From: Marthasterias glacialis
Taxonomy: Eukaryota > Echinodermata > Asteroidea > Forcipulatida > Asteriidae
NCBI GenBank assembly: GCA_911728455.2
Contig: OU452229.1
Location: 9,587,642-9,651,641, forward strand
Reading direction: 5' to 3'
DNA length: 64,000 nucleotides
The notes beneath the pieces are model-generated. The model was given only the letters and a program-made list of their open reading frames with translations. It ran no database searches and was not told the origin of the DNA. Below are positions 34,801 to 49,800 of this stretch, piece after piece (positions within the stretch are counted from its first letter, which is position 1; each line of letters begins with the position of its first letter). The translations under genes were made by a program, and so were the position numbers.

Positions 34801-37800
34801 GCGATCATCTGATGACCGGGAGAATTTCCTTCAGGAAAGACGGAAATCAACTAACATAATATGCCAGGCAAAGATCACGTACTGTAAAGAAAAACTTGCT
34901 TCATGTAATACAAAGGACATCTACAGAACACTAAACTCTCTCTTACATAGAAACTTAACACCGTTGCCTGTTCATAATTGTGCAGAAACACTCAGCAATC
35001 AGTTCTGTCTTTATTTTTTGAACAAAATCACAAAAATTCGCCAAAATTTAGATTTGGCCGAAGACAGAATTGGTTGTTTAGCTGATTCTCAGTCTATCAA
35101 TTTCGAACCATTGTCTTACTTTAATCTAGCCACGGAAGACGAAATTTTACACATCATTCATCGATTTCCTAATAAATCATGTAGTCTAGATCCATTCCCT
35201 ACCTGGCTCTTAAAGGAAAACATTGCACCCATCCTTCCTGTTCTGACATCAATAATAAATACATCTCTGACCGAAGGCGTATTTCCAACAGGAGCCCGCT
35301 GTGCCATTATCAAACCTCTCTTAAAAAAACCTACCCTGGACAAAAACCTTCTCAGCAATTATAGGCCAGTATCTAACCTGTCATTTCTTGGAAAGATCAT
35401 TGAGAAAGTTGTTTGTTCAAGATTGACAGCTCATATGACAATACACAATCTGATGGATCCTTACCAGTCAGCATACAGGTCTAACCACAGTACAGAAACT
35501 GCACTGATCAAAGTGAAAAATGACATTATGACCGATCTTTCTTTGAATCGGGTTACCTTTCTGGTACTTTTAGACTTATCTGCAGCGTTCGACACCATAG
35601 ATAGAAACATCTTAATATCTCGTCTCTCATCCAGAATTGGTGTTCATGATGTTGCACTGAAGTGGTTCAAGTCCTATCTTGCTGATTGGTCTGCCAGAGT
35701 AGAACTTGGGGGTAAAAAGTCCCATCCCAACCAAGTCTGTGTGGGACTACCCCAGGGTTCTGTTTTTGGTCCAATTGGTTATTGCATATACACACTTCCT
35801 GTCGGAGACATAGCTCGTCATCATGGTGTTTCACATCATTGCTATGCCGACGACACACAATTATATATTTCCTTTGATCCAAAATCTCCCAATGATAGAA
35901 ATCGTGCCTCTGAAACATTGAATAAATGCTTATCTGATATCAAGTCATGGATGACGTACAACAAACTCAAACTGAATGAAGACAAAACCGAGTTTCTCAT
36001 AATAGGTTCACCTTCCAACTTAAATAAACTTCCGGAAATTGCTCTCACACTAGGTACTTCAGTCATTAAGCCATCAGCATCGGCCAGGAATCTTGGAGTA
36101 TATTTTGACTGTAACATGTCAATGTCACCTCACATTACTCAGCTTTGCAATGTAGTCCGGTTTCACCTTCGCAATGTTTCAAAAATCAGGAAATACATTG
36201 ATCAGAATGCTTGTCATCATGCAGTTAGAGGGCTCATCCTATCAAGGCTAGACTACTGCAATGGGCTCCTCACATCTCTCCCAACAAGTCAACTTAAAAG
36301 ACTTAAAAGACTCCAGAGTCTTCAAAACTGGGCAGCTCGCCTCATTTATAGGACCAACCGAAGGCAGGATGCCACCCCTTTGCTGCAGTCACTACACTGG
36401 TTACCCATCTCCAAACGCATTCGCTACAAATTGCTTCTATTGGTATACAAATCATTTCATAACCAGTCTCCAAAATATATGCAGTCTTGTATTGTGCGGT
36501 ATGTTCCCTCCAGACCAAACCTCCGTTCCAGTTCCAATCCTTTCCTCCTGACTTCACCACGTACATACAACAAATCAGGTGACAGAACCTTCATGGCCAC
36601 TGCAGCAAAGGAGTGGAATAGTCTGCCCTTTTCCCTTCAAAATGCTATGTCACTCCAACAATTCCGGAAAAAAGTCAAGACACATCTGTTTAACTAACAG
36701 ATTTCATTTACATTTCACTTATTGTTTATGATTTAAATTTATAATTACATGTACTTGTTATTTTCTTGTAAGCGCTGTGATTTAGTTTACTAAGAAGAGC
36801 GTCTTAAATGCCTGTTATTATTATTATTATTATTTTCCCTGGCACAACACAAATATTTGTGTATCTGTCAAAATTTGTTAATTTTAAGAGAAAATTAATT
36901 TTCAGTATAATTTTAATAAGTTTTTTATGTTTAATTTTAATTTTATTAAAACTAAAATTTAATCTAATTTAATTATAATTAACCGTTAAAAAACAAATTC
37001 TAAAGACAAATTTCTTTCGACAAAATCAGACCACGCAACTTCAACTTTGTAAAGTTTTTGTTCAGTTTTTCTATGGAAAATGTTTTCAAAGAAGACAAAC
37101 GGGGGAAACCTGCTGATCAGCTAAAAAATTGCACATGCCTGCTTACAAGACAGAAATATCATGCCCACTACATCACACTATGTCAACCAGTGTGCCGCAG
37201 CATAAAAAACATTAAAAAGTTATTTTTGCTACAGCATTACTGGTGACAGCTACTGGCACAATTATTTATCAATTTTAGGTCAGCTGAGGTTATCTTGCAT
37301 GCATCTTTCCCAGGTGTCTCCCTTACTTTGAATCTCTCATGGGCTATTTAATTACCTTGTTCTGAAGAGAATAAGGCCAAAGTATAGGAAGTTGACAAAC
37401 TAGTTCCAGAGGCCAAGCAAAGGGATGTAGTTTGTCAATTTCCAAAACCGAGGGGAGCTGATATCGACACTCCACCCAAAATAAACCATGTTACATTTGT
37501 TTTGCAATACCTTACACATATTCTAGTTTGGCATCAATGAGATTGGGAAAACGTGGATTGACATTTCGGGTGTGCGTACTTCACCCAAGCAACAGGTCCA
37601 CAATTGCGGATAGACTGTTGTACATGCGACAGTCTAGTTATACACATGTTTACTCTGTGTAAGAATACTCTCCCACGTGCGCTTAGTAAACAGCAAAAAT
37701 AGCATCTGGAGCGTGAAGGTGAATGGACCAGTGAGAATTCGGCCCTTGGTCATGAATATGTATGAGGTAAATTTGAAAAAAATATCCTACCGTCATCCTC

Positions 37801-40800
37801 CATTTGTGTGTCATCATCATCTAGAGTTGCTCTGGATAGCTCTGGATCACGATCCTGGGGCAGATTAAATACCACTTCCGAATCGTTGGTTGTTTCGTTC
37901 TCATCTGTGGAGGTAATCAGAGGTAGAAACCTTTTTCAGTGGCACTCATGATTTTGTTGCGTCAATGCACACAAGTACATCTGAGCCCCACCACAGAAAT
38001 TACAGATTGCAACCAATAATTTTTGTGTCTGTGTGATAATCACTCAGGGTTTTCTCTAGTGACTAGCCAGAGGGACCAGTTAGCTTGTCAGTTCACTAGC
38101 CCACCACTTGTCTGTAATTCATATTAACCAGTTGGTGCCAGATGTCCTGTTTACACGCAAATGTTTCCCCTGCTGGAAACGGAAGCCGTCTTGCGACGCC
38201 ATTATGTAAGTTCGGACCACCGGAGCAAAAGTCGCCCGGTCATTCAACTACGAAGCGTGCGCAGACCACGCACACACCGTCTAACGCTTTGATTCACCCA
38301 CACAAGGACAAAAACAGGTCGTGCATTTACTCAAATTTTGTGGCCATTGAGACGCGTTTTTTGTGTAATCCCTGATTATAGACATTTGTCCTTTTGTTCC
38401 AAGAAGGGGATTATGAGGCAATCGAGCCATGGTTCTGTGTTTAGTACCACTCCTATGCCACAGGTATCGGCCAATATTTTGCGATTCACACTGCGTGAAT
38501 TTGACATTTTCGCCGTCCAGCAACAAAACGGTAACCAACTAAGAGAATCTTTCTTCTCTTGGCATTGTCAAGTCAGGGTTTCTTTGTACCAGCGGTACCC
38601 TCAAAGAAAAAAATACTCTGGCAATTCCGCCAAAGAATCCCACCAGGGGAACAGACAAAAAATAAATAGGGTTGCTTGTCAACACTAAAGTAGCCAGCCA
38701 GAATACTTGGGAGTGATTTTCAACTGGTCCACAGGCGTTTGATCTAGCCAGGTATAAGATGTCATGGAGGTAAACATTCCTGAAAATGGCTTGTAGCCCT
38801 GAATTCCCCCTTAGTCTCAACCCAGAACCTTCCAGATATAACAACTCAGGAGGTTTACAGACTCGGTGCATAACCAGAAATACAAAACTACAGGTTTAGA
38901 CACAATGCGGACTATTTCTTTCTCCCCTTGGTGATTGCTTTACTTCTTTCAAAAAACATTTGAAGACTAAAGGAAATTTTGAAAAATTCCTGATGTCGGG
39001 AAAAATCCTGAAAAATCACACACTTGCCTAGCATTTGGCCAGTGGACCATTGCTGACGGAGAATGCAATTACCAATCCCGTACTTTAGAATTTGACTAAC
39101 TAGGACTAACCTGCTACTCCTGGTAGATACTGCTGCATCATATTAGCATCTTCTGCATCTTCCTCCGCCTTAGATACAGACTTCTTGGATCTTTCCTTAC
39201 TTTTATTTTTTCCCAGGGACAACCTCTGCTTTTCAGATCTGCCAAGAAAAAGTAACCAAGTGGCCAATTCCTAGGTTACTCGGGTTAAATCAACGACAAA
39301 TATCAAAATTCCATCTTCCGTCCTTTTTCTCTTGACTGGTATAAATAGGACAGAAACATTTCTCTGCAGGTTTGTGCTGGAATGAACTTCTTTATAACCA
39401 GTCATCTTTCAGATTAAAACGGATGAACTTTTTTTTGCAATAACTACCAAACCTGTACTTTGACTTTAATTAAATAGATGTGAACACAAACCTTGACTGA
39501 TTGGCTGGGGATGCTGACGTGACCGGTGGCAAGTTCAGGCAGATGTAGTTTTCTTCAGCGGCCTGTGTGGTCTGCTTAAAGCTATCAACTAGCCACATGG
39601 CATTCACTACATGGGGCCTGTAAAACAATGCAACAAATTATGCACATCACATGCTCAGAGATAAAAACACACAAAGGCACAGAAATTAGCCTCATTCCCA
39701 TATCAATAAATTGTGGGGTCAAGAGAACTTCTACCCCAACATTCACAAATCAATCATAAATAGACAACACCCACCAAGTTAATTCCCTTGAAACTGAATT
39801 TATCATAATTAATGACCGGACAACAAAAATACAAAATAATAGTTCTGTCATTTACCCCAAAAAAGTTTATATTTTCTGTAAGCCCAGGTTAACTGTGCAC
39901 TCCTTTAATAATTTTACTTTACAATACAAAAATCATAATAAAAGATACAAGTGACGTTTTAATGATTATACATGGTGGATGTTTCACTTGGATTTAATTT
40001 GTTTTTAAATTGCATCAGGACCAGGGCTGGATTTCACAAAACAGATAAATTTATCTGACGAAGAGTTGTCAATACCGCTAAAGCGGTCTGTATTGTGACA
40101 TCACATTTTGCTTTGGCATGAAGGCAGCGACTTCAGCCACGACTATGGCTGTTGGCGGTAACAACATCATTGAAAAATAGGACTTTTCAGCATTCCTGCC
40201 ATAGCCACTGCCGAAGCCATCAATTCAGACACATCCCCAAAATCTTGGCTACCTCATCTTAAGATCATGGCACTTTGTGAAATCTTGCCCAATTAAAAGC
40301 CCCAGCTCAACATTGGTAAACTGACTGTAAATGCTTCTATTCTTTGCACAAATCAAAATATCTGTAATAAAACCAACCTGTGAAAATGTCAGCTCATTTA
40401 ATTATTTCGTTTGTGAAAAAAAGTGCATTCAGCATTTTCGTATGCATTCCTGTAGGCAGAGTTTTCGTCTCACTGAGACGAAAACTAATTTTCAATCTTA
40501 TTTTATATATTTAAAAACGACAACACTTCGGGCAGAAATATTTTAAGGACAGTTTTCTAAGATCATTAACACCATGTAAGGTATATGTAAACCTGTGAAC
40601 ATTTATATTTTTCTTCTTACCAATGTTGAGCTGGGGCTATAAGTTAGTTTAACTCAAGGGTCAAATTTAATTGAGCTGCTTGAGCAGAAAATATTGCTTA
40701 ACAACTTTCTGCTCATCAAAAATAAGCAGGATACCAGTCACAGGTAGTACAAGTGACATTCTAGTTTCACAGTGAACCTTATTCTCATAAGCATTAAGTT

Positions 40801-43800
40801 CTTGTGCTTTGCTAATTTTTGTGCCCAAGCAGCTCTACAAAATTAAGCCCAGGGTGTTTTTACAGCTGGGCGTTTGTCGTCTTGCACACCTGTATGACGA
40901 CTGAATGAGCAAGGCGATATGCTCTGGCACCCTCCGTCCCATCACAACATGCGAGACGCTCTCGTTGATCTGGTTGAAACGTGTCGCACCCCCAGCATTG
41001 ATGATCTTGCGGAGTTTCTCTAGCCGAGCTCCGCTAAAACCACTCAGGAATACCTATTAATGGGGAGCACAGAGGTTATAGTAAAGTGGATAAAGCTTGT
41101 GCACATTGAGGGCTAAGTTAACAAAGACATGCAACTGTTCAGCTTTTTAAAAAATTGGAAGGGAACGCAGCTCAGAAGATACATACCTGTAGACTATTTG
41201 AGACTCATTACAATGTTGTACATTAAATAATTATTATTTGGGGAAGCTAATCATCCTTAAACACAGCCCTGAAGCCGAATCAGGACGTAGCTACTATGTG
41301 TTGGGGCTGCAGGCATTCAAGGATGCTTCGGCAGCCAGATACATCAACCCATATATGACCACAGAGAACAGCCAGAGATCGAAAGTGTTTCATTTTTTCC
41401 GGAGGGAGGAAAACCGAAGGGCCTGGAGTGTAAAAAAAACCACCTTGTGGTACAGAGAGAACCAATGCACAACTCCACTCACATATGGTCATAACTGGGA
41501 ATCAAACCCGGGCCACAGCAAACTGTTAACATTAAAATCTTTTCTTTTGTTTTTGTTTACTTTATCTAATACTTATATCCGATACACACACCTTGCATCC
41601 ATCCAGAAACAGGCCCGCGTCTGTTAATGACAAATCCAACTCATCCAGTTCCTTCATATCAGACCTTGGTTCAGCAAGGGAGAGGTTTGCTTCCGTCATG
41701 GCAGTATCGTCCACAGCCGAAGCCATGCTGATGTTACTGATTGCACTAAAGTTTGCCATTGACGTTGCAGCTGTCAATAACAATAATAATAATCATTTTA
41801 GAGCCAAAACTCAAAATAACGCTCTGGACACTTTATAATCAACAAAAAATTACTATCCCACCCTGCCCCCCCCCAAAAAAACCCAACAAAAACAATATAT
41901 ATATATTTATTAAATATATATACATGTACATATAAATATATAAGGATGAGCAAAAAAATGTTGTCTGATGCCGGACTCGAACCCGCAACCTCTCGAATAC
42001 CATACAAGCGCTCTGACCAACTGAGCTAACAAGCCCTATGTTGGTGGGTGGTCCTCTGCAATGCCAAACCACTTTGCTCGGTTGGAGTTCAGTCAGAAGC
42101 CAAACCATATCTGCCAATAAGCCAGGGATCAGCCCCCAGGTGTAATGCAAACAACCTGGTAAACGGCAGTAGTGGGATCAGCGCAACGAATGGATACGGA
42201 CTTACACAGAATATATATAGGGGAATCTGACTGGGAAAGATTTTATAAATTGAGCAAAGACAAAATATATATATATATACATATACATAAAACTAGTAGG
42301 GTTGATGGCCTTAGCTTTCGATCCAAAACGGACCTTCGTCAGAGGCAAAAACAAGCACAAACATAAAAATAGATCCATTTATTGAAAAACAGGGGAGTAT
42401 GGAATTGTGGGAAGAAATTAAAAAAAAATAGGTGGTAATGTATAGCCAATCAAAGTGAATACATTACAGACAAAAGGAATGTTGATGACCAATCAAACTG
42501 AAGCATTGTGAACAAAGGGATGCCCAATGTTCTCTAAATGAAGAGATTATGCGGGGCTCGAAATTTACACTGGACCAGAGGCCCGAGGCCAATGATTTTA
42601 GCATTGGGCCAGTAAACTCACGACTGGACAAGTCCGGCGGTCTTGCGCTTTTGTTCACATGTTGACTTTCAGTCTGATAAATATCTTTCAATTTTGTTGA
42701 GTATTGAATAATACCCATAAAGCGAATGAGATAAATCTTCTCTTAATGTCTGTTCAAACTAAAAGGTATTTTGTTTTCTCATTTCAATTTTGGTCTTGTA
42801 AAAACATTTCTGGTCCAGTAAACTTTTTGAGCCCCGTTATGGGAGACACAAAAGTCATGTTGTAAAAATTAAATTCCAAAAGTGGAATAGATTGTTTGCG
42901 CGACCCGCGTCACGTGACCTATTGTGGGTATTAATTGTAAACAAACACGACGTCCTCCATAGGAAAGTGCAGTATGGTACAATGAGAAATGGAAAACTAT
43001 TTGACACCTGTGTTTATGTTAAGTCCGAATGGTTGGACTGTTCTGAGTTGGTGAATCCAGTGTGATTCATATGTATATACACTTTTATTAAAAAATAGTT
43101 CTATTACAAGCATATTACATTACAAATTGAGGTCAAACAAATTTAAAAAGAATGAGGCCATTATTAAATACATGCAATTTAATTACAGCTTTTAAGAAAA
43201 GAACATAATATGGTAAGTAAAAATTCATTATAAGGGTACATTACACAATTAAAAAAAAAAAAACAAGCGAGTTAACAAAAAAACAAAGGGAGTTCTCAAG
43301 TTTTTCTTGAAAGTGTCCAGAGATATGTAGCCAAATGCAAATGTGCCTGCAAACTGTTTAAGTAATTATTGTGTTAAAGAGTAAAATTGTCAGCCAATTT
43401 CTCTAATATCAACTAATATCAAATGATGGTAATTGCCTCAAGTGCCCTTAATCTGACTTTTTCAACTGCATTCCTAGCCATTTACGGCCATAGACTGAAC
43501 ATTTCAATATCATGTTGAATTCCATACAAAGACTTACGCCAATGTCTTAAAGTTTTTCCACAAAATACAAAACAGTGTTTGAAAGTATTTGAGGACATGC
43601 CTAAAAGTACACATAGCACTCGAGACCTTTGCCCAGGTTTTGGCCTCGGTGCCCCTTGAAAAACTTTCCATCAACATTTCTAATACAAATGTCCTCTACC
43701 GCCTCAGGCTCAGAAATTAATACCATTTCAGGGCTGGATTTCACCAATCACTCGTACTGATTTTAGGATAAGCTTTAGACATTCCTTCTTGATGTGTCTT

Positions 43801-46800
43801 CAAAATGAAAATGGCCATTTGCTATGAAATCAAGATTGATTCATTGGCCAACTCGATCTAAAATCAATGCTAACAGTTGGTGAAACTGAGCCTCGACATG
43901 CTGAAAGATTAGTCCCCTAAGCAGACTGGTGTATGGATCTACCTTCCAAAGGCCGGGGGGAGTGCAATACTAGATTACATTGAAATAAAAAAAAGCATTG
44001 CACAGGCCCAGACCTGCGCAAAGTAGACATGTTGCCTACAAGGATCTTTCACATGAGTGTTACTGTATGGTCTGTCACTGGTGACGCCTTACAAAAACAA
44101 AAAGCAAAAGACCCTGTGTCAATAATATGAGAATTTTAACGTCTAGCATTTTGTCTTATTTAAGACATACAACTTTGTAGTTGTTGCTAAAAAAGCAACA
44201 ACACTTTGTTCAGACTATTTTGGTTTACTCAAGACATACAAAGTCCAGACTCACTAAACTTTGTTTAGCCTTTTCTCAGTTTTCTAAACAAAAAAATAAG
44301 CCAAGAGGAGTCATGGATAAAGTTGCATGACCACTTCCAAATATTGACATGCAAGTAACTTTCGTTTTTGCAAAACTAGGAAACTGCCTAGCACACAAAT
44401 TTTTGTTCATTTTTTTCTATGGCACTAAAACAATAATTTAATAAGAGGAAATCAGCTGATTAGCTGAAGAAAAGTTGCATGCCTGAAAATAATGCAAAAA
44501 GCACAAAATAACTGACTTGGGTAAACACTAGTGTCTGTATTTCTACCGTCTCACCTGTGCAAGCAATAAATGTACAATAAGGCCATGTATAACTTTTTGA
44601 GGAATTGTAAATTCTGTTAAAGCAAATCTCGAAATCCTTGGCACATGGGATCCTGTTATTGTTCAGGTGCGCCAACAGCTGTGTTCAGGACTTTAGCACA
44701 GTAGTATAACTTCACTGGATACTCTCCCTTCTTCCCCTACCAAACTTTCCAGATTGTGGGATAACCATACAGTGAAAAAGTCTCCCTCTAGTGGTAGTAC
44801 ATATGTTGATACATGGCTGCTTTGTAAAGGCCGGGGGGAGTGCAATACTGGCCTTTATTAAGTCAGAGCATTGTACGACCCCTTACCTCTACACAACATC
44901 CTTACTGATGGCCGACTAGAACATCAATGTAACCAAACCGAGGCTGAGAGGGAAAATCAGGGATTGGAATGGAGGTGGCTCTTCCAAATTCAATGTAGTC
45001 CAATAAAATCCTGAGTTGCCGCCATGTTACCATCTCCTTCAGCTTACTGGACCCATAAGGCTTTCAGGAAAAAACTGCTTGGCGACAATTTCACAAAGCA
45101 CTAAGATTCATCTTTAAAGATGAGGTGTCAGTTTTACCATAGTGATTTGTATTGTGACATCACACTTTGCTTAGCAATTAAGATTAATTTACAGCTTAAG
45201 ATCAATCTTAGCTCTTTGTGAAATTGGCCCCTGGTCCCTTACTACAACATCAACATTTGAACTGAGTGTGTAACTGGCAATACAGGACTGTGATAACAGC
45301 CTATAGCCAAAGATTTACAATCACCTTGTCTGCATTTGCGGTATATCAATGCAGACGGTCAAGACAACTTACCACTGAGTCTGGAACTGGCAGCCATTCC
45401 ATTGGGTGTGGATGTTGCCTGAACATCTGCGTCAACCCGATACAGATTCTCATCCTGACAAAAGTTCTTCTCGATGCTGTCGAAGAACCACTGAAATGAC
45501 CAACAGAAATGAATATCTTCATCCATCTTGCCGTGTTCGCTGAAGCAGTGTTGACTTCAAGCTTGTGGACAATTAAGTTATTTTTAATTTTCACTTTTTA
45601 TATATATGCACAATATTAAATTGAAACAGATGCAGTATCAATGAAGTTGAATGAAACTTACTTTAGAGGAGACACAGTGAATTTTCCATTTTCTTGCAAA
45701 CTCATATTTTGGGCCTGAAACAGAAATGTGTCATACTTATAATTCTTAGAGGCAACACTACCACGTTGATAGTGGGACAAGAAATGTTTACGAAATAAGA
45801 AACAAGTATACTTCATACACATTTTGATAAAAATTTCAAGCTGACAATGTACAAAAAAAAAAAACCCATACAAATCCATATCATCGTATCGACAGCAATC
45901 CTAAATTAAAAAAAATGGGCCTCCAAGACTGTGACCTGGACCACATTCACTGAGCTGCTTTTAAGCACAAGAATGGGCTTAGCACAAAATGTTTACTTAC
46001 AAGAGTAAGGTTACCAGCCAAAATGCCAGTCACACATACCGTCTGTGACTGGTTTCCTGCTAAGTTTTGCTAAGTGTTTCTTAGCAGAATAGAGTTTGCT
46101 AACCAAAATGTTGAGCTAAGAAGCTCTAAGAAATTATACTACTATGAAAATGGCTACACATATTGATTTGCTAAAGGAAAGTTATGAATAAACCAGTAAT
46201 TAAAGTATTGCACTTTGGCCATTTATACAGTTTCTCTGCTAAGCAAATTTTTGGCTTATTAAGCAGTTTCAGGAAACTGGGCTTAGGCCTCCATAACACT
46301 CAAGGCCTTTAAGATAAGGGGTAATGGATGAACAGGAGGTGAAGTAGGTGAAGAGACAGGGGTTAAGTCAACACTCACCCTTTGGGCTGTTTACGACAAG
46401 ATGTGTGCATTCATTGAACTTCAGTTCCCCTGAGTAACGTCCGCCTGAATAAAATATAACAAAAGAAATTTCTGTCAGAGGTTGTGTTGTGTATTAACCC
46501 TAATCCCCATCAGGGTCCTCCCAAGTGCCCTGCCAAATATAACAGAATGCAATACAGTAGAAATGAGAACCATGCCAAATGCAACAAAATGCAACAAGGG
46601 ATTCCGTTGCATTGTGCAGGCATGTTGTTTGTGTTGGGAATGAGCAAGGGTGTTTGCCCTGCTAAATGCAACAGTATGCACATAAGTGCAGTGTTGACTT
46701 GGCAACAAGTTGCAACAAATGCCATCAAGGTATGAATTTGAGTCGACTGCCAAATACAACAAAATGCAACCCCAATATAAAATCACTTGACTGCTAAATG

Positions 46801-49800
46801 CAACAAATTCAGTCAAAATATGACATCCAAGTTGACTGCCAAATGCAACAGATTGCAACAACTTTTTTCCATTGGTGCATATTGTTGGATTTAGCACGGG
46901 TAGGGTTAAGGATGGGCCCAAATTGGCGGCAACAGCTACAGTATAAGGCTGGATCACCGCGCCGACATGCATTGAAGTATAGGACGTCCTTAGCAACACT
47001 CTTAGCAACAGTAGCAGCAGTAGCTGCCAATGCGGATATGGCTTAATGTATTTGGCTTCAGCTTGGAATAATTCATCATTGGTTTTCATAAGAGTAAATT
47101 CAATCCCAAACTCTAGACGTCAATTAACACGTTCTCCAACAAAACAGACTGTGAAAATTATGACTAAAACTTAGTGACAATGAAAAACGGTTAGTTTCTT
47201 GTACTGGAATTTGTGCATGTTTATATTGATGCTTATTTTGATTGAGGCAATTGAAATAAACAACTGTCGGGTGTTTAAAAGCTATTTATCAAACTTAACA
47301 TTACTTGTTCGGATTGGTATCCGAATTTATTTTTTAATCTTCCTACAACACAACAATTGCGTACATGCAAGGGGCGTCTTTGTGTTGCTCTTGATGCAAC
47401 TTACCATTTTCGTCAGTCAGCATGCTGACATCCCGCCTCAGGTCACTTTCTAATCCGGTCACGCAGATGATACAACCTTTGAAAATCGGACAGCTGTACT
47501 TGACTAAAATGTCATCATCTGTGGCACACACATACCTGACAACAGTAATGGAAGACCAGGAAATAATTCAATAGTGCATTTATTTCTTCACAACATTTTT
47601 ACAAGTCTGGGAATAAATAGTACACTGGGGAATCAGTCAAAATTTTGGGGGTTGTGTAAAGTCATTTTTAATAGGCAAAACTTAACGTGCACAGCATATT
47701 TGAGCCTATATGAAATTTCTTCCAGACCTTGGGATTGTGTTTTTGTATTGATCATTAATTTTATCTTGTAGAAGTAAAACTGTACAGCAAAAAAAAAAAA
47801 AAAAATCTAAAATTTGTGGTTAACTTCTGATTAAGGTATTCAAGGCTCGGACTACATGCACCATATGATCATTCTAATGGTGTGAATAAATAATTATGCC
47901 ACAAGGTTTCGGTATTCTTTTTAATGACGTTACACAAGAAAATTTTTAACAACGAAAAATACAACACTGTTGAATACATTTCATTTGACCTCTTGGCAAC
48001 ACATATAAACAATTTTAAAAAGAGAGAGAAAGAGAACAAAATTGTAATTATTTATGACAAGTTTTGGATATGATTTTCTGTGAAATTCACACTTACCTGT
48101 CCTTTCCCTTCTCCCAGCAGGCCAACACCCACTCAGGCAGCATAATGGGCTTCTTGAAACTTGCAGCAACCTGAAGGGAATATCACAAGCAAGACAATTA
48201 ATACTACAGAAACTTATAATGGTGCACGTGCAGCCTCATAGGTGCTACTTCATTTCTCTGTGTAAAAGTGCTGCCTCAAAATCAATGTACACAAAACCAA
48301 GGACGGACAGGCAAAATACATAGTCTGACAATTGGGAATTAAAACATTTTTGGTAATTCAGGCCTAATTGTTTCGTTCTTGCAGGGGTAAAGGCATCAAG
48401 GCATTTTCTTCTTGATAAACGGCACCTCTTCGAGGAAATTGTAAAAATGTATTGGAACATTTCAAGGGCACCAAGGCAATGACCAGGGGCAATGGAGGCA
48501 CCTTTGTGAAGTATCAGGCCTGATAATTTTTTTTAAACCAAATATTTATGTCTGTTGTTGAAGATATGACATACGAAAACCATGGTTTCAGCAGTGTAAA
48601 GTCTTTGTAGACAACGGGAGACTTTGGAACAATAGCCAGCAGCAGACTTACAAGGTAAATTGTCATTGTTTACGCAGTTACGAGCATGCGCACATTTCTA
48701 AGAATGATGGATATCCCTGAAATATCTGCTGCCCTCTAGCATCCTCAAAAGTCTCCCATTGCAATTCTGGTGATCTTTCTGGAACCATGGCTACGGCTAC
48801 CAGTAATTTTGAATTCAAGCACATTTAGCATGGTGCTTCAGATTGAAGTCAGAGCAAGAGTCAAAGTTTTGAAAAGGCCAATACAGTATAAGCACAAAAT
48901 TCAGCCTCTACCTCTACCTAAATATGGGGGTGCCTAAAAGATTTGCAGAAAAGCAGAATGTGAAAAAACTGGTGCACACAAAGTAATTAGAATAAGAATA
49001 CTTGGGGTGTCCAGCAAGATAAGGGGGGGTATGTCATATCTTGCAGAGAACAAGAAAACAAGAAAACAAGAAAATCAAACAAAGAGCAAAGACTCACATG
49101 ATATTTCTTTGAGCCCACCTCTCCGGCCACAAGGTGAGTGACTTTGTCAGTGAAGTTCTTAGACACTGTTCCTCCCATCCATTGAACCAACTTATGTAAC
49201 TTCTCCTGAGAGAGAAAACAAAGTTGTTGTAACTCTGATTAAATATTGTAGAACTAGAAAAAATCCAAGAGTGAGTTCTTACTTTTGTAGGTGTCGAACG
49301 CAAAGGGCAATAAGCCTTGCATCACACATTAATCTAGGTTTATTAAAAATTGAGTTCATGACCTTAACAAAACAAAACAAACTTACTTCGATACCCAACA
49401 AAGATAAGGCTGGGCTGAAAAACGATTAAATGAATTTCAAATAGTCTTTACAAGGTAGTTGTTTGTTGTTTTTGTTTGTTTTTCGGAGGATGGTTTGTGG
49501 AGAGGTAATTGCCCTAAGATGAAGCTTTTTTATTTATTGACACCACCAATTTTTATGGGATACTTCAAGTGGCAGCACACTTCCATAGATGTGCAATTCC
49601 CTAGTTCATCAAACCCTACTTTGCCTCGATAAGATTAAAGCATCAGCCCTGTACATTCTTATAAGCAAGAGTACAAGAAAATCAAGGTCAGCCTAAAATG
49701 ATAAGACCATATAACATGATGCATTCCTCACCACACCATTAAACCAAGAAGGAAACTCACCCTTTCTGTCTTCTCCACACTGGAGCAGCTGATTGTCACG

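Noticed and set aside
41965..42036. Functional tRNA gene
   Set aside because: A and B boxes are good, but the acceptor stem does not close and the T and anticodon stems have mismatches, so it is listed as a SINE head.
46475..47089. Minus-strand ORF of 204 codons
   Set aside because: It is made largely from the TGCCAAATGCAAC repeat array and runs over the junction of TOPBP1 exon 7 with its introns; the composition is low-complexity Leu/Cys/His and there is no domain.
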